Shown in pieces: positions 1-7,326 of a stretch of DNA of 64,000 nt. The position numbers and the translations under genes were made by a program. Location of the stretch: positions 806,001-870,000 of the forward strand of contig NZ_CP054020.1 of assembly GCF_013282625.1 (NCBI RefSeq), read 5' to 3'. This DNA comes from Thiomicrorhabdus xiamenensis. Its GTDB lineage: Bacteria; Pseudomonadota; Gammaproteobacteria; Thiomicrospirales; Thiomicrospiraceae. Each line of letters starts with the position of its first letter. Position 1 is the stretch's first letter. A model generated the notes under the pieces. That model saw nothing but the letters and a program-made list of their open reading frames with translations, ran no database searches and was not told where the DNA came from.

Positions 1-145
1 GCTCGTTAATCGCCGCCAAAACCATCGGAGAAGGAGGGTAAGGGTTCTCGTTGGTATTCAGTTTAATCAGGTTATCGACCTTAGGCTGTTCACCGGGAAC
101 ATAAGGGGTGAGGCTGTGAACCAGCTGACTCCAGTATTGACTCAT
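1..145 (-). CDS. hisC: Histidinol-phosphate aminotransferase, 5' end only
   Basis: Reading the minus strand from the ATG at 145 gives 48 residues that run off the left edge. They contain [10 protein letters not shown] followed by [15 protein letters not shown], the N-terminal signature of the PLP-dependent histidinol-phosphate aminotransferase, which transaminates imidazole-acetol phosphate in histidine synthesis. The PLP lysine lies outside the window. It is divergent from the MutT-like gene. The identification rests on this N-terminal signature alone. Confidence 0.85.
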   Translation of the reverse strand, partial: MSQYWSQLVHSLTPYVPGEQPKVDNLIKLNTNENPYPPSPMVLAAINE

Positions 146-241
146 AAAATTCGGCTTTCGTTATGTTGGAAATGCTGCTTATTTTAGCCGAAAAAAATGC
201 CTTACAATAGCGCTAGACAAAATGAATGGGATCTTAGTTCA

Positions 242-1180
242 ATGCAAAAAACGTTTCTGGATATTGCTGTCGGTGTTCTGCGCTGTGAAAACGAAATCTG
301 TCTGAGCTTACGGCAGAAGCATCAAAGCCATGCCGACCACTGGGAATTCCCCGGCGGAAAGGTCGAGGCCGGCGAGTCGATTGAACAAGCCTTAAAGCGC
401 GAATTCATTGAAGAGCTGGGCGTTGAGACCGATAACTGGGAACCGCTAATCGAGATTCCGTGGCACTATGAAAAGGTTTCCGTTCGTTTGCATGTCTATC
501 AGAGCTACGACTTTGACGGCACACCGCACGGTAAAGAGGGGCAGCTGGTACGCTGGTTCAATCAAACGGAGCTGAAAGCACTGACATTCCCGGAGGCTAA
601 TCAGGGCATACTGAGCGCTCTGGAACTGGGCGACCGTTATGCGATCAGCGGTAAGTTTTCCGATGTTGAGGATTTTTCGGCCAAACTGGCTAAGGTCCTG
701 AACGACGGTATTAAATTGATTCAGCTGCGCGCCAAAGGGCTGGACGAAGCAGAAGTCGTCAAGTTGGCGCAGGAGAATATCGACGCGATCCATCAGGCGG
801 GCGCCAAATTGATGCTCAACGGTACCCCGGAAATGCTGGGGCAAACTCAGGCGGACGGTATTCAACTGGCGTCCAATCAACTGTTTGCTTACGATGCGCG
901 TCCGATTGCACAAGATAAACTGCTCGGCGCATCGACGCATAATCAGGAAGAGGTCGAACAGGCTCTGAAAATTGGTGCCGATTTTATTTTGCTCTCGCCG
1001 GTGCTGCCGACCGCGACCCATCCGGATATGGAAGCGCTCGGCTGGGATGTATTCAGGGAAATGGTCAAAGCCATTCCGGTGCCGGTCTTTGCTTTGGGCG
1101 GGATGAAAGCAGAGCGGTTAAATCAGGGCAAACAAAACGGTGCCCAAGGTATTGCCGCGATTTCCGAGTTTTGGAATTAA
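242..1180 (+). CDS. mutT: Nudix hydrolase (MutT) fused to ThiE/TenI-like domain
   Basis: This is a bifunctional-looking protein of about 312 residues. The N-terminal half is a Nudix domain with a complete Nudix box (GGKVEAGE followed by REFIEELGV), as in MutT, which sanitises 8-oxo-dGTP. The C-terminal half (from about residue 135) resembles thiamine-phosphate synthase/TenI barrels, with IQLRAKG, GASTHN and FALGGM elements. Such fusions are common in gammaproteobacteria; whether the barrel is active in thiamine synthesis is uncertain. The frame is open from 197, but the ATG at 242 places MQKTFLDIAVGVL at the usual domain start, so it is preferred. No strong ribosome binding site is seen at either start. 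Confidence 0.85.
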   Translation: MQKTFLDIAVGVLRCENEICLSLRQKHQSHADHWEFPGGKVEAGESIEQALKREFIEELGVETDNWEPLIEIPWHYEKVSVRLHVYQSYDFDGTPHGKEGQLVRWFNQTELKALTFPEANQGILSALELGDRYAISGKFSDVEDFSAKLAKVLNDGIKLIQLRAKGLDEAEVVKLAQENIDAIHQAGAKLMLNGTPEMLGQTQADGIQLASNQLFAYDARPIAQDKLLGASTHNQEEVEQALKIGADFILLSPVLPTATHPDMEALGWDVFREMVKAIPVPVFALGGMKAERLNQGKQNGAQGIAAISEFWN

Positions 1181-1261
1181 GTTATTGGTGTTATTAGCGA
1201 CGCATTTGATTGCAAACGGAAATAGAAAAAATACATTGAACAAAGAACGGAATATGAAAAG

Positions 1262-1564
1262 ATGACAAACGAAAAGCTAGATGAAATTGCAACTGAAGCC
1301 GTTGCCACTTTCCTGAAATTAAATTCAAAAGCGGTTGTAAGTGCAGGCGCTTTTAAAGACAAGCCGGATATGTGCACCATCGACTGTGCGCTTTCACAGA
1401 AACGCATCGTTCTGGGTTTTAATTCACTCGCAACACTGCAGGCGATACATCTTGTGATCGGAAGTTCCGAGACGGGGAATGTTGATGATGAGCAGAAGTT
1501 CGATCCGCAAGAATTCAATTCCGAGATCATTTTAAAATTGATGGAAGAGCATTTTTCTTCTTAA
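1262..1564 (+). CDS. Hypothetical protein, 100 residues
   Basis: A 100-residue ORF starts about 80 bases after the MutT fusion, with a purine-rich GAAAAG just upstream of its ATG. The protein is soluble and mildly acidic, with no signal peptide or membrane segment. Two cysteines sit close together (CTIDC, around residues 38-42). I do not recognise the family. An antisense ORF covers the same bases, but only this strand has a plausible start and normal composition. Confidence 0.55.
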   Translation: MTNEKLDEIATEAVATFLKLNSKAVVSAGAFKDKPDMCTIDCALSQKRIVLGFNSLATLQAIHLVIGSSETGNVDDEQKFDPQEFNSEIILKLMEEHFSS

Positions 1565-1697
1565 GACTGTCAGCACAACCCCACGTCATTCCCGTGTTCA
1601 CACTCTTGGGTGTTGATCCCCTTGAATACTCGACAGAGGAATCGCTATTTCGCTTTACTCTGACTTCGGTTTTTTGATACCAAGTTTTGATGTTTGT

Positions 1698-1991
1698 TTA
1701 TTTAGATGGGGCGGGGTGATCGACAGGTTTATTGCGATAAGCGATAATCATGGCAACGATAATGAAATCCAGCACCGCAGTGACCAGCAAGCCCAGTATC
1801 GATTGCACTTCAAAATACTTCTCGGTATAAACATACAGCCCAAGATTGGCAAAGCCGAATAACAGCCAGGTCGAAAGGCTGACACCGACCGCCGAGCGAA
1901 CGACCGCAAGGCGGACAAGCTGAATAAAGGTCGCGGTCGGCAGTATCACCGCCGGAATCCAACCGGCTATGTCGGTAACTAATTCATTCAA
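1698..1991 (-). CDS. PQ-loop / SemiSWEET-like small membrane protein
   Basis: A 97-residue protein with three predicted membrane helices (about residues 8-28, 38-55 and 63-85). A proline-containing first helix (AGWIPAVILPTATFIQLVRL) followed by a VGVSLSTWLLF segment fits the three-helix PQ-loop fold of bacterial SemiSWEETs, which dimerise to move small sugars. The PQ pair itself reads PT here, so membership is likely but the substrate is unknown. It ends in a charged tail. It lies on the same strand as the next upstream gene, with about 100 bases between them. Confidence 0.6.
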   Translation of the reverse strand: MNELVTDIAGWIPAVILPTATFIQLVRLAVVRSAVGVSLSTWLLFGFANLGLYVYTEKYFEVQSILGLLVTAVLDFIIVAMIIAYRNKPVDHPAPSK

Positions 1992-2091
1992 ATCCGTAAT
2001 CCTTTTTTATTGAACTCCGTTGCAACGGCTCGACTCAATGGATGTTTACTTACCGATCTCCACTGAAGCCTATTTCATGATTCATCGCGAT

Positions 2092-2499
2092 TTACTCTTC
2101 ATTGGGCAAACGCTGATATTTTGGTACCGTTTCCAACGCTTCGTCCCAGTTAGCCTTACTTGAAATAAATAAATGCCCATCAGGTCGTTTGTCCAATGTG
2201 CAATCCAAACTTCCCGCGGGAACGACCAGAAGCCTTCCTTCCATTTGTACATTGGGAACTGCAGAGCCACATGTCATACAGAATGCTTTGATATGATTGG
2301 ATTTCTTTACTTGAAATACTCGTACATTATTTTCGCCCTTTATCCATTCAAGTTTAGCTGTTGATGAAAACAAATTGGCAGCATGTGCAGAGCCTGTATC
2401 TTTCTGGCAGTACCGACAATGGCATAAATAGAAACTCTCAAATTCTCCTTCAACTTTGAATTGAACCGCTCCACACAAGCAGGATCCCAAATATTCCAC
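2092..2499 (-). CDS. GFA family (Mss4-like) zinc protein
   Basis: A 135-residue protein with the zinc-binding cysteines of the glutathione-dependent formaldehyde-activating (GFA/CENP-V) family: C7 and C9 (SCLCGAV), C26, C28 and C31 (CHCRYC), and C74 and C77 (CMTCGS). It is of normal length for a single-domain member. Most such proteins have no proven formaldehyde activity, so the substrate is unknown. The start is GTG with a GGAG about 10 bases upstream. It lies just beyond the attC-like site at 2588-2650 and may itself be a gene-cassette passenger, but no attC was found after its stop. Confidence 0.8.
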   Translation of the reverse strand: MEYLGSCLCGAVQFKVEGEFESFYLCHCRYCQKDTGSAHAANLFSSTAKLEWIKGENNVRVFQVKKSNHIKAFCMTCGSAVPNVQMEGRLLVVPAGSLDCTLDKRPDGHLFISSKANWDEALETVPKYQRLPNEE

Positions 2500-2587
2500 T
2501 CTACTAAATCTCCAAAAAACAAACTGTTTGCATAAACTAATATTCTTTTCTCTCTATGGAGGTAACTTCAAGAAGTTTCAGACTGAA

Positions 2588-2650
2588 GCCACTAACGTTT
2601 AAGCTAACTAGCTGCGCACTAGCGCAGTCTGGTTTAGTGCATCGTTAGGC
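2588..2650 (-). other. attC-like recombination site
   Basis: Read on the minus strand it begins with GCCTAAC (consensus RYYYAAC) and ends with CGTTAG. The termini are inverted repeats (CTAACG at 2592-2597 with CGTTAG at 2643-2648), and the centre holds a perfect CTGCGC/GCGCAG hairpin. The first TAA is the stop codon of the 343-residue gene. Confidence 0.72.
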
Positions 2651-3676
2651 GGATTGATCCAATCCCAATATATCTTCTGTAGCCATTAAAATAGTGGAGG
2701 TGTCTTCAAGAAGGTCAAAAACTTCCTTTAAATTGAAGGTTTCATCTTGGGCAATAATTTTTTGACCTTTTTTGTTTATTGCATATCTGAACCCTTGAGA
2801 ATCATGGTCAAGGGGTATTATTTTTTTTACTAATTTTTCTAAAGCATCTAGATACTTTTGTTCTTTTATCTTGCTAACACCTAATTCCTTTTTAGCACCC
2901 CTGTAGTGTGTTAGAAATGCTTGGTAAATAGTTTCTAAATCATGGGTGCCATTCAATTTGGCTAATAAATCATTACAATTTGATACTTTACTGAGCTGTT
3001 TTATGTTGTATTTAAGCCCAAGCTCTAAAAATTGCCTGATTAGAAATAGAAAAGGTAATGCTATGGCATCTTGATAAGCGTCAGATTTATATAATATGCT
3101 GGCGGCATCTTTATAATGCAGAGCGATTCTAAGTTCATTGCTACTAGATAGACCAATCAAGCTTTGTGTTCTTGCGTTAGATCGGTTCGGTTGAGTGTAT
3201 CGTTGAATTTTGTTAGTTCTGTATTTATGTAATTCCTTATCGCCCTGGACTTTAAATAATCTTGAAATAAATAGAAATATGAATCCTATAAAAATAGCAA
3301 TTAATTGTTTATACCAAAGTAAGTCTATATTTGTTCCAACCTCAAAGCCTATAAGAAAAAAAACAATTGAATATAAAATACTAAAAAAAGTTATGGTATA
3401 AAAATAACCTACAGAAAAATAGACAAAATATTTGTTGTTTAACAGCTTTTCATCGTATGGAGAAGAATTGACGTCCTTTAATTTCGCTTTACCAAAATTA
3501 AATATTTTTGTTAAATCTTTTTTAAACTTAGTTATAGGAACTGAATAATAGATATTAAAAAAAATGTATATGGTTGTTGAAACAAGAACTACTATTGCAG
3601 CCCAATTTGCAATCCAGCTGTATTCAGATTTTGCTACATACTCAAGTATAAATATAAAAAATTCTGACGTATCCAA
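2645..3676 (-). CDS. Three-TM protein with HEPN-like C-terminal domain (orphan)
   Basis: A 343-residue AT-rich protein. Three hydrophobic helices are visible (about residues 19-45, 84-115 and 122-142), followed by a soluble helical domain. That domain contains LPFLFLIRQFLELGLKYNI and, further on, GTHDLE. This arrangement recalls helical HEPN-type domains of defence proteins, but no confident R-x4-6-H catalytic motif is present, so nuclease activity is not claimed. Its stop codon is embedded in an attC-like site and another such site lies just upstream, so it is a cassette gene. Codon use is much more AT-rich than in the core genes. Confidence 0.6.
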   Translation of the reverse strand: MDTSEFFIFILEYVAKSEYSWIANWAAIVVLVSTTIYIFFNIYYSVPITKFKKDLTKIFNFGKAKLKDVNSSPYDEKLLNNKYFVYFSVGYFYTITFFSILYSIVFFLIGFEVGTNIDLLWYKQLIAIFIGFIFLFISRLFKVQGDKELHKYRTNKIQRYTQPNRSNARTQSLIGLSSSNELRIALHYKDAASILYKSDAYQDAIALPFLFLIRQFLELGLKYNIKQLSKVSNCNDLLAKLNGTHDLETIYQAFLTHYRGAKKELGVSKIKEQKYLDALEKLVKKIIPLDHDSQGFRYAINKKGQKIIAQDETFNLKEVFDLLEDTSTILMATEDILGLDQSA

Positions 3677-3693
3677 TTTTACTTTCCTTCGAA

Positions 3694-3754
3694 GCCTAAT
3701 GCCTTAAACACCGGTGCAGCTAAGGTGCGTCCGAGTACTTTGACTTGTTAGCCC
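3694..3754 (-). other. attC-like recombination site
   Basis: On the minus strand it runs from GGCTAAC, four bases after the ATPase stop codon, to GCATTAGGC. The ends are imperfect inverted repeats (GCCTAATG with TTGTTAGCC on the plus strand). The middle contains ACCTTAGCTGCACCGGTG, a further imperfect palindrome. The position immediately after a stop codon is as expected for a cassette attC. Confidence 0.6.
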
Positions 3755-3757
3755 TAT

Positions 3758-5857
3758 TTACTGATCCGGAACCTCAAGATTAGCCTTTTTTTCATCAGAA
3801 AAATAAGACTCTTCTGCCAAAGGGGTTATCCCAAAAACGCGTCTTCCACCAGCATTTGTATCACGACTCACTAAACCCTTGTCATGCAGAAAACGCCCCC
3901 GCTTTCCAACGAGTTGATATGAGCAGTCTAGTTCGCTAGCTATTTCAGCAGCGTACATTCCGTCTTTCTCGAGGTGTAATGACTGCAGGATCCCAAGCTC
4001 CGTTTCAGGAAGAAGTAGAGATCTATCTATTTGTCTTAATTCTTCTTCATACTTTCTAGACAAATTAACAACTTCGCAAACACCAGTTGTACACTCACGA
4101 CAACGCATTTTGTTCCATTTAATCGCATCTAGATCTTCAAGCGCATATTTATGGCCACATTGTCCGCATATTATTTCTTGGTTGCTTGCCATATATCTCT
4201 GCAAAAGAGGAGAGTAATCAAATACACGTTCCACAAAGTACAGCCTAAACTCTCTCTTTCCGGTTGGACGCCCAAAACTGATTGTGTATTTTTGACACAA
4301 TCCATAATTCAATGCATAGACCGTCACCTTTCTCCCATCTCTATCACTCATTTCATAGTACTTTGTGAGGAAAAAGTTTAACTCAAGTGTTCGCAAAATG
4401 GTTTCGAATGCAGGGGTTACATGGAAATGACTGGTCGGAGGCCTGCCATCTATAGCGTCAAATACGGAGGAGCTGTGTTGTCGTAGCTCTTTGGCACGGC
4501 TGACGAGAATTTCCAGAAGCTCTTTAAGGCCGTATATAGAAGACTTTTCCCCAAAAGATTCATGTAAAAACCTAGAGAGCGAAAAATAGCTTTCTATTTT
4601 GTCCTCATAGTATCTTCGTGCAGCTTGCTGGACTGACCTTACCCCAATTTTTTTATTGTACAGAAGGTGAGATTCATGGCAGTAATGCAATAGATATCCA
4701 ATTATTCGAGGATTAGCCATTGAGGCATAAAAGATGACGCGCCATACTTCATCTGAATCCGTGTCAAAATAGTCCTCAACCTTTCCTGCCTTATATACCC
4801 TAACTCGGGTTTCAACTAAGCGCTTAACGAATTCAATTGCACTTTCCTCCATACTTGAAACATCAGAGGATCCATAGAGCTTAAATATATCCAAGTAGAC
4901 TTCGTCAATTTTCGTTTTATCAATGTCACCATAAAATATTCGGCCTGGATATGCTGCCACCTTAAATTTAATAAACTCCTCCGACCAATTGTTTAGCGGC
5001 GCTAACAACAAGTTTACGACGACCTCCATCGCGTCTTCAGGTAGCTCTGAAAAATCATCCACTAGAATGTAAAGATTTCTCACGCCAAGATTAGAAAGAA
5101 CTGACTTAATTTTTATAAGTAAATCTTTTATATTGAATATCTTTATAAGGATATCGGAATAGTTTATTTCTGATGAGGATTTTCCATCTTCAGATAACCT
5201 CGCTTCTGCACCCAGTTCTAAGGAAGTTAAATTTGCTTTTGCAGAAGCCTTCGTCTCATTTTCAAAGGAAAATTCATCTTGAGCAGTCTTGTCAACGGCT
5301 TTTACACCAAGAACGCTGACAAACTTATCATTGTCGATCTCATCTAAAAGATGATCGAGATCTTCGAATATCTCTGCAACGTTTCCAGAAAAAGCTTCTT
5401 TTATTGTTTCCCAGAATGAGCCTTCTGTCCTTTTCACGAGCTCACTTTTAATTTCTCTCACTAAAGAAACAATGAAGGATTTTAGTAAAAGAATTCTTTC
5501 GATTTCATTTTTAGGGAGAGACGAGGGCTGACTCGAAATTTTCTCAAACAGCGAATTGTCAACCTGCGAAGACTCATAAATTGTCTTGATATCCAGATAC
5601 GCTGATGTCTTCTTTTTGTCTTTGTTCAACTCATATTGAAGTCTTTGGAATATTGTAGATTTTCCCGTTCCCTTTCTTCCTATAATAAATGTCGTGTTTG
5701 GCCTTAGTACTGTTTCGAATATATAGTCATTAGGCAGTGGATCAACATATAGCTTTTTCACTACCTCAGCGTTATCTTCATGGCCTGGGAGTTCGGCCCG
5801 CCGATAGAGTTTTAATGACTGAACAGCGTCATGAAATTTTTTAAGTTTTTCTGCCAT
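3758..5857 (-). CDS. P-loop ATPase with zinc ribbon and C-terminal winged helix
   Basis: A protein of about 699 residues. A Walker A motif GRKGTGKST lies near residue 60-68 and a Walker B-like LYILVDDF near residue 265, defining a P-loop ATPase. Near residues 565-600 two CxxC pairs (ICGQCG and MRCREC, plus a further Cys) form a probable zinc ribbon. The last 70 residues look like a winged helix (AAEIASELDCSYQLVGKRG, then a basic GGRRVFGIT wing). ATPase plus winged helix recalls ORC/Cdc6-like and defence-associated ATPases, but I cannot name the family. Reading is possible from a TTG at 5869; the ATG at 5857 is preferred. The gene is flanked by attC-like sites and is unusually long for a cassette. 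Confidence 0.75.
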   Translation of the reverse strand: MAEKLKKFHDAVQSLKLYRRAELPGHEDNAEVVKKLYVDPLPNDYIFETVLRPNTTFIIGRKGTGKSTIFQRLQYELNKDKKKTSAYLDIKTIYESSQVDNSLFEKISSQPSSLPKNEIERILLLKSFIVSLVREIKSELVKRTEGSFWETIKEAFSGNVAEIFEDLDHLLDEIDNDKFVSVLGVKAVDKTAQDEFSFENETKASAKANLTSLELGAEARLSEDGKSSSEINYSDILIKIFNIKDLLIKIKSVLSNLGVRNLYILVDDFSELPEDAMEVVVNLLLAPLNNWSEEFIKFKVAAYPGRIFYGDIDKTKIDEVYLDIFKLYGSSDVSSMEESAIEFVKRLVETRVRVYKAGKVEDYFDTDSDEVWRVIFYASMANPRIIGYLLHYCHESHLLYNKKIGVRSVQQAARRYYEDKIESYFSLSRFLHESFGEKSSIYGLKELLEILVSRAKELRQHSSSVFDAIDGRPPTSHFHVTPAFETILRTLELNFFLTKYYEMSDRDGRKVTVYALNYGLCQKYTISFGRPTGKREFRLYFVERVFDYSPLLQRYMASNQEIICGQCGHKYALEDLDAIKWNKMRCRECTTGVCEVVNLSRKYEEELRQIDRSLLLPETELGILQSLHLEKDGMYAAEIASELDCSYQLVGKRGRFLHDKGLVSRDTNAGGRRVFGITPLAEESYFSDEKKANLEVPDQ

Positions 5858-5880
5858 ATGAATTACCAATTTCTTTTTAA

Positions 5881-5943
5881 GGCTAACGTTTAAGCTAAGC
5901 GGCCGTGCGTCAGTTCGGTCAGGTTTAGTGCTTTATTAGCGCC
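5881..5943 (-). other. attC-like recombination site
   Basis: On the minus strand it runs from GGCGCTAAT to CGTTAGCC. It shares CTAACGTTTAAGCTAA and GGTTTAGTGC with the site at 2588-2650, while the central stem differs (GGCCGTGCGTCAGTTCGGTC), exactly how attC sites diverge. It lies about 37 bases after the stop of the YozE-like gene and just ahead of the ATPase gene. Confidence 0.7.
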
Positions 5944-5979
5944 TGTTATTTCTAAAATATTTGATTCGGAATATTGTTT

Positions 5980-6187
5980 CTATGCATCTTCTAAGGCTTG
6001 GATAACAGAATCATTAACAGAGTTTTGAACTAAATATTGTTTAAACGGTTCAATTGTTGATCCTGCTCTAGGGAAATCAATATCTCTTTTAACATCCTTT
6101 GCAAGATCTCCAATTGGGGGATTTTTATCGACTTGTTTTTTTAACCAAACATAAAAAATGCTTGGCTGGTGTTTCTCTTTGAGTCAT
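5980..6187 (-). pseudogene. YozE SAM-like domain protein, single-base frameshift
   Basis: Translating the minus strand from the ATG at 6187, preceded by TAGCTGGAGATTTC (a good GGAG site), gives MTQRETPAKHF and then goes out of frame. In the next frame the reading continues YVWLKKQVDKNPPIGDLAKD, then DIDFPRAGST, ending QALEDA and TAG at 5980. The two halves join perfectly if the A6 run at 6153-6158 (plus strand) is shortened by one base, restoring 68 residues. The WLKKQ, PIGDLAKD and FPRA pattern is that of the YozE SAM-like family. It may be a real mutation, a homopolymer sequencing error or slippage-dependent expression. An attC-like site follows it. Confidence 0.65.
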
Positions 6188-6251
6188 GAAATCTCCAGCT
6201 AATTTTCTAGGTTGAGCTTGATGGTATAAAGTTATCTACATTTAAGGTATT

Positions 6252-6331
6252 GCATTTAAAGTCCTAAAGCAGGTGGTAATTGGTTCCAGTGGCAAAGTGT
6301 AGTTGGCGTCCCGTTGACCACCTTTTAAGCC
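6252..6331 (-). other. Degenerate attC-like site
   Basis: It follows the 224-residue gene, whose stop lies at its 5' edge. An imperfect dyad is visible: AGGTGGT at 6271-6277 pairs with ACCACCT at 6317-6323, and the minus-strand end reads CTTTAAATGC, close to the GTTAAATGC end of some attC sites. The core boxes deviate from consensus, so confidence is lower than for the others. Confidence 0.4.
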
Positions 6332-6999
6332 TTTCCTCCAACTTTATTCAAAATTTTTGAGAACATTGGATCTAACCTATCGTTGCTACTAAGTCTGACA
6401 CGAAGTAAAGGAAGCACCTCTTTAAGAGCTTCTACATTAACAGTTGCCTCGTTATTATCGTTACTTTTCATGCATAATCTTAGAGCATCTAGTATAGCTT
6501 GCTCATGAGAAATCTGATTTATGTTATGGCGATACAAATCCACAAGAAATTTAATGTAGAAAACCACAAAAAAAGAAAAAACTAAAAACAAAACTCTTTT
6601 TGAAGAAAAGTGGGAATCAGCTATTGCGTACTTCCGCTCATTGAATGCATTTGCGAAACCATCAATGGAGCTTGCAACACCTTTAGACTCCTGAGCCAAA
6701 GCGGTCAGGTTGTTTTTTATACCTGCGCTGACTACGCTTGAACTGATTTCATCTGAGCGCTCTGAAAGCAGTGATTCAATATGAGCAGTGCTTTCTTTGA
6801 ATTCATCTTTTAGGCGCCAGATTTCATCGTCAAAGTACTTTAAATACTCTGGTTCGTTATTGAACAAGCTATCGAAAGAAAATGCCAAGCCAGCTGTTCC
6901 AAATGCTACAGCAATTATCTGGAACATGAGCAGAGAAGAGACTACAGACTTGTTTCTCAGCCGCTTCTTCAGATCCCTAATGTAATCATCTAGGTTCAA
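6325..6999 (-). CDS. Two-TM coiled-coil protein, cassette orphan
   Basis: A 224-residue protein with a short basic cytoplasmic start (DLKKRLRNK), a membrane helix at about residues 20-42, a long charged helical region of about 90 residues and a second helix at about 133-152, then a helical C-terminus. The central segment is probably periplasmic and coiled-coil. I do not recognise the family. A strong GGAGG lies just upstream of the ATG, between it and the attC-like site at 7014. The gene is AT-rich and sits between two attC-like sites. Confidence 0.65.
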   Translation of the reverse strand: MNLDDYIRDLKKRLRNKSVVSSLLMFQIIAVAFGTAGLAFSFDSLFNNEPEYLKYFDDEIWRLKDEFKESTAHIESLLSERSDEISSSVVSAGIKNNLTALAQESKGVASSIDGFANAFNERKYAIADSHFSSKRVLFLVFSFFVVFYIKFLVDLYRHNINQISHEQAILDALRLCMKSNDNNEATVNVEALKEVLPLLRVRLSSNDRLDPMFSKILNKVGGKA

Positions 7000-7013
7000 A
7001 GTCCCTCCTTGTA

Positions 7014-7065
7014 GGCTTAACGCTCGGCTTCACCGGATCGCGGAGCGGGAATAAACGGGTCAGAG
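7014..7065 (-). other. attC-like site (R' box clear)
   Basis: On the minus strand the element ends AAGCCGAGCGTTAAGCC, with GTTAAGC matching the R' consensus GTTRRRY. Upstream in the element is a short dyad (CCGCGATCCGG). The opposite end (TCTGACC) is a poor match to the R'' box. It lies directly after the stop of the ParE-like remnant. Confidence 0.45.
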
Positions 7066-7070
7066 TAAAA

Positions 7071-7301
7071 TTAAATCTGATTTTCAATATCAATACTTTG
7101 ATGCCAAATACGGATAATATCAATACTATACTGCGCGGGTTGATAGACGATCAAGTGATGATCATGATGGTAAAGCCTGACGTTAGGTGTCTATTCCTTA
7201 TTGATTCTACCCATTTCAGGCGTGGAGGTTAGGAGTTCAAAGGTAGCAGTCTGTTTGTCAATATAGAAAATCGTTTGATAGGTTCCTCTGTGGTATTTCT
7301 T
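7071..7301 (-). pseudogene. ParE/RelE-family toxin remnant
   Basis: One minus-strand frame reads TIFYIDKQTATFELL, TSTPEMGRINKE, then TAG, then without a frame change TPNVRLYHHDHHLIVYQP and SIDIIRIWHQSIDIENQI, ending at TAA 7071. The PEMGR, HHLIVYQP and IDIIRIWHQSIDI blocks are those of ParE-type toxins of type II toxin-antitoxin systems (PEMGR, HLIFYR, I-IVRVLH-xxDI). The N-terminal strand and helix cannot be found in frame, and there is no antitoxin gene beside it. It therefore looks inactive, with an in-frame stop and a lost 5' end. Confidence 0.6.
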
Positions 7302-7326
7302 TGGCATAGATGGCCGATAGAGCTGC

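Larger units (their letters stand above)
2588..7301 (-). mobile_element. Gene-cassette cluster without integrase (CALIN-like)
   Basis: Within this AT-rich block all intact genes lie on the minus strand, and each is followed in its own direction by an attC-like element (2588-2650, 3694-3754, 5881-5943, 6252-6331, 7014-7065). The sites at 2588 and 5881 share the 16-base string CTAACGTTTAAGCTAA and the 10-base string GGTTTAGTGC. The stop codon of the 343-residue gene lies inside a GCCTAAC box, as is typical in cassettes. No intI gene is seen, so this would be a cluster of attC sites lacking an integrase. The contents (toxin remnant, orphan membrane proteins, a large ATPase) suit a mobile accessory pool. 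Boundaries are approximate. Confidence 0.7.

Noticed and set aside
1177-1530. 117-residue antisense ORF over the small hypothetical gene
   Set aside because: It is Ser/Cys/Phe-rich and has no start signal; the plus-strand ORF has better composition.
7180-7196. GTTAGGT on the plus strand as another attC core
   Set aside because: It lies within the ParE-like reading frame and lacks a paired second box in the plus orientation.
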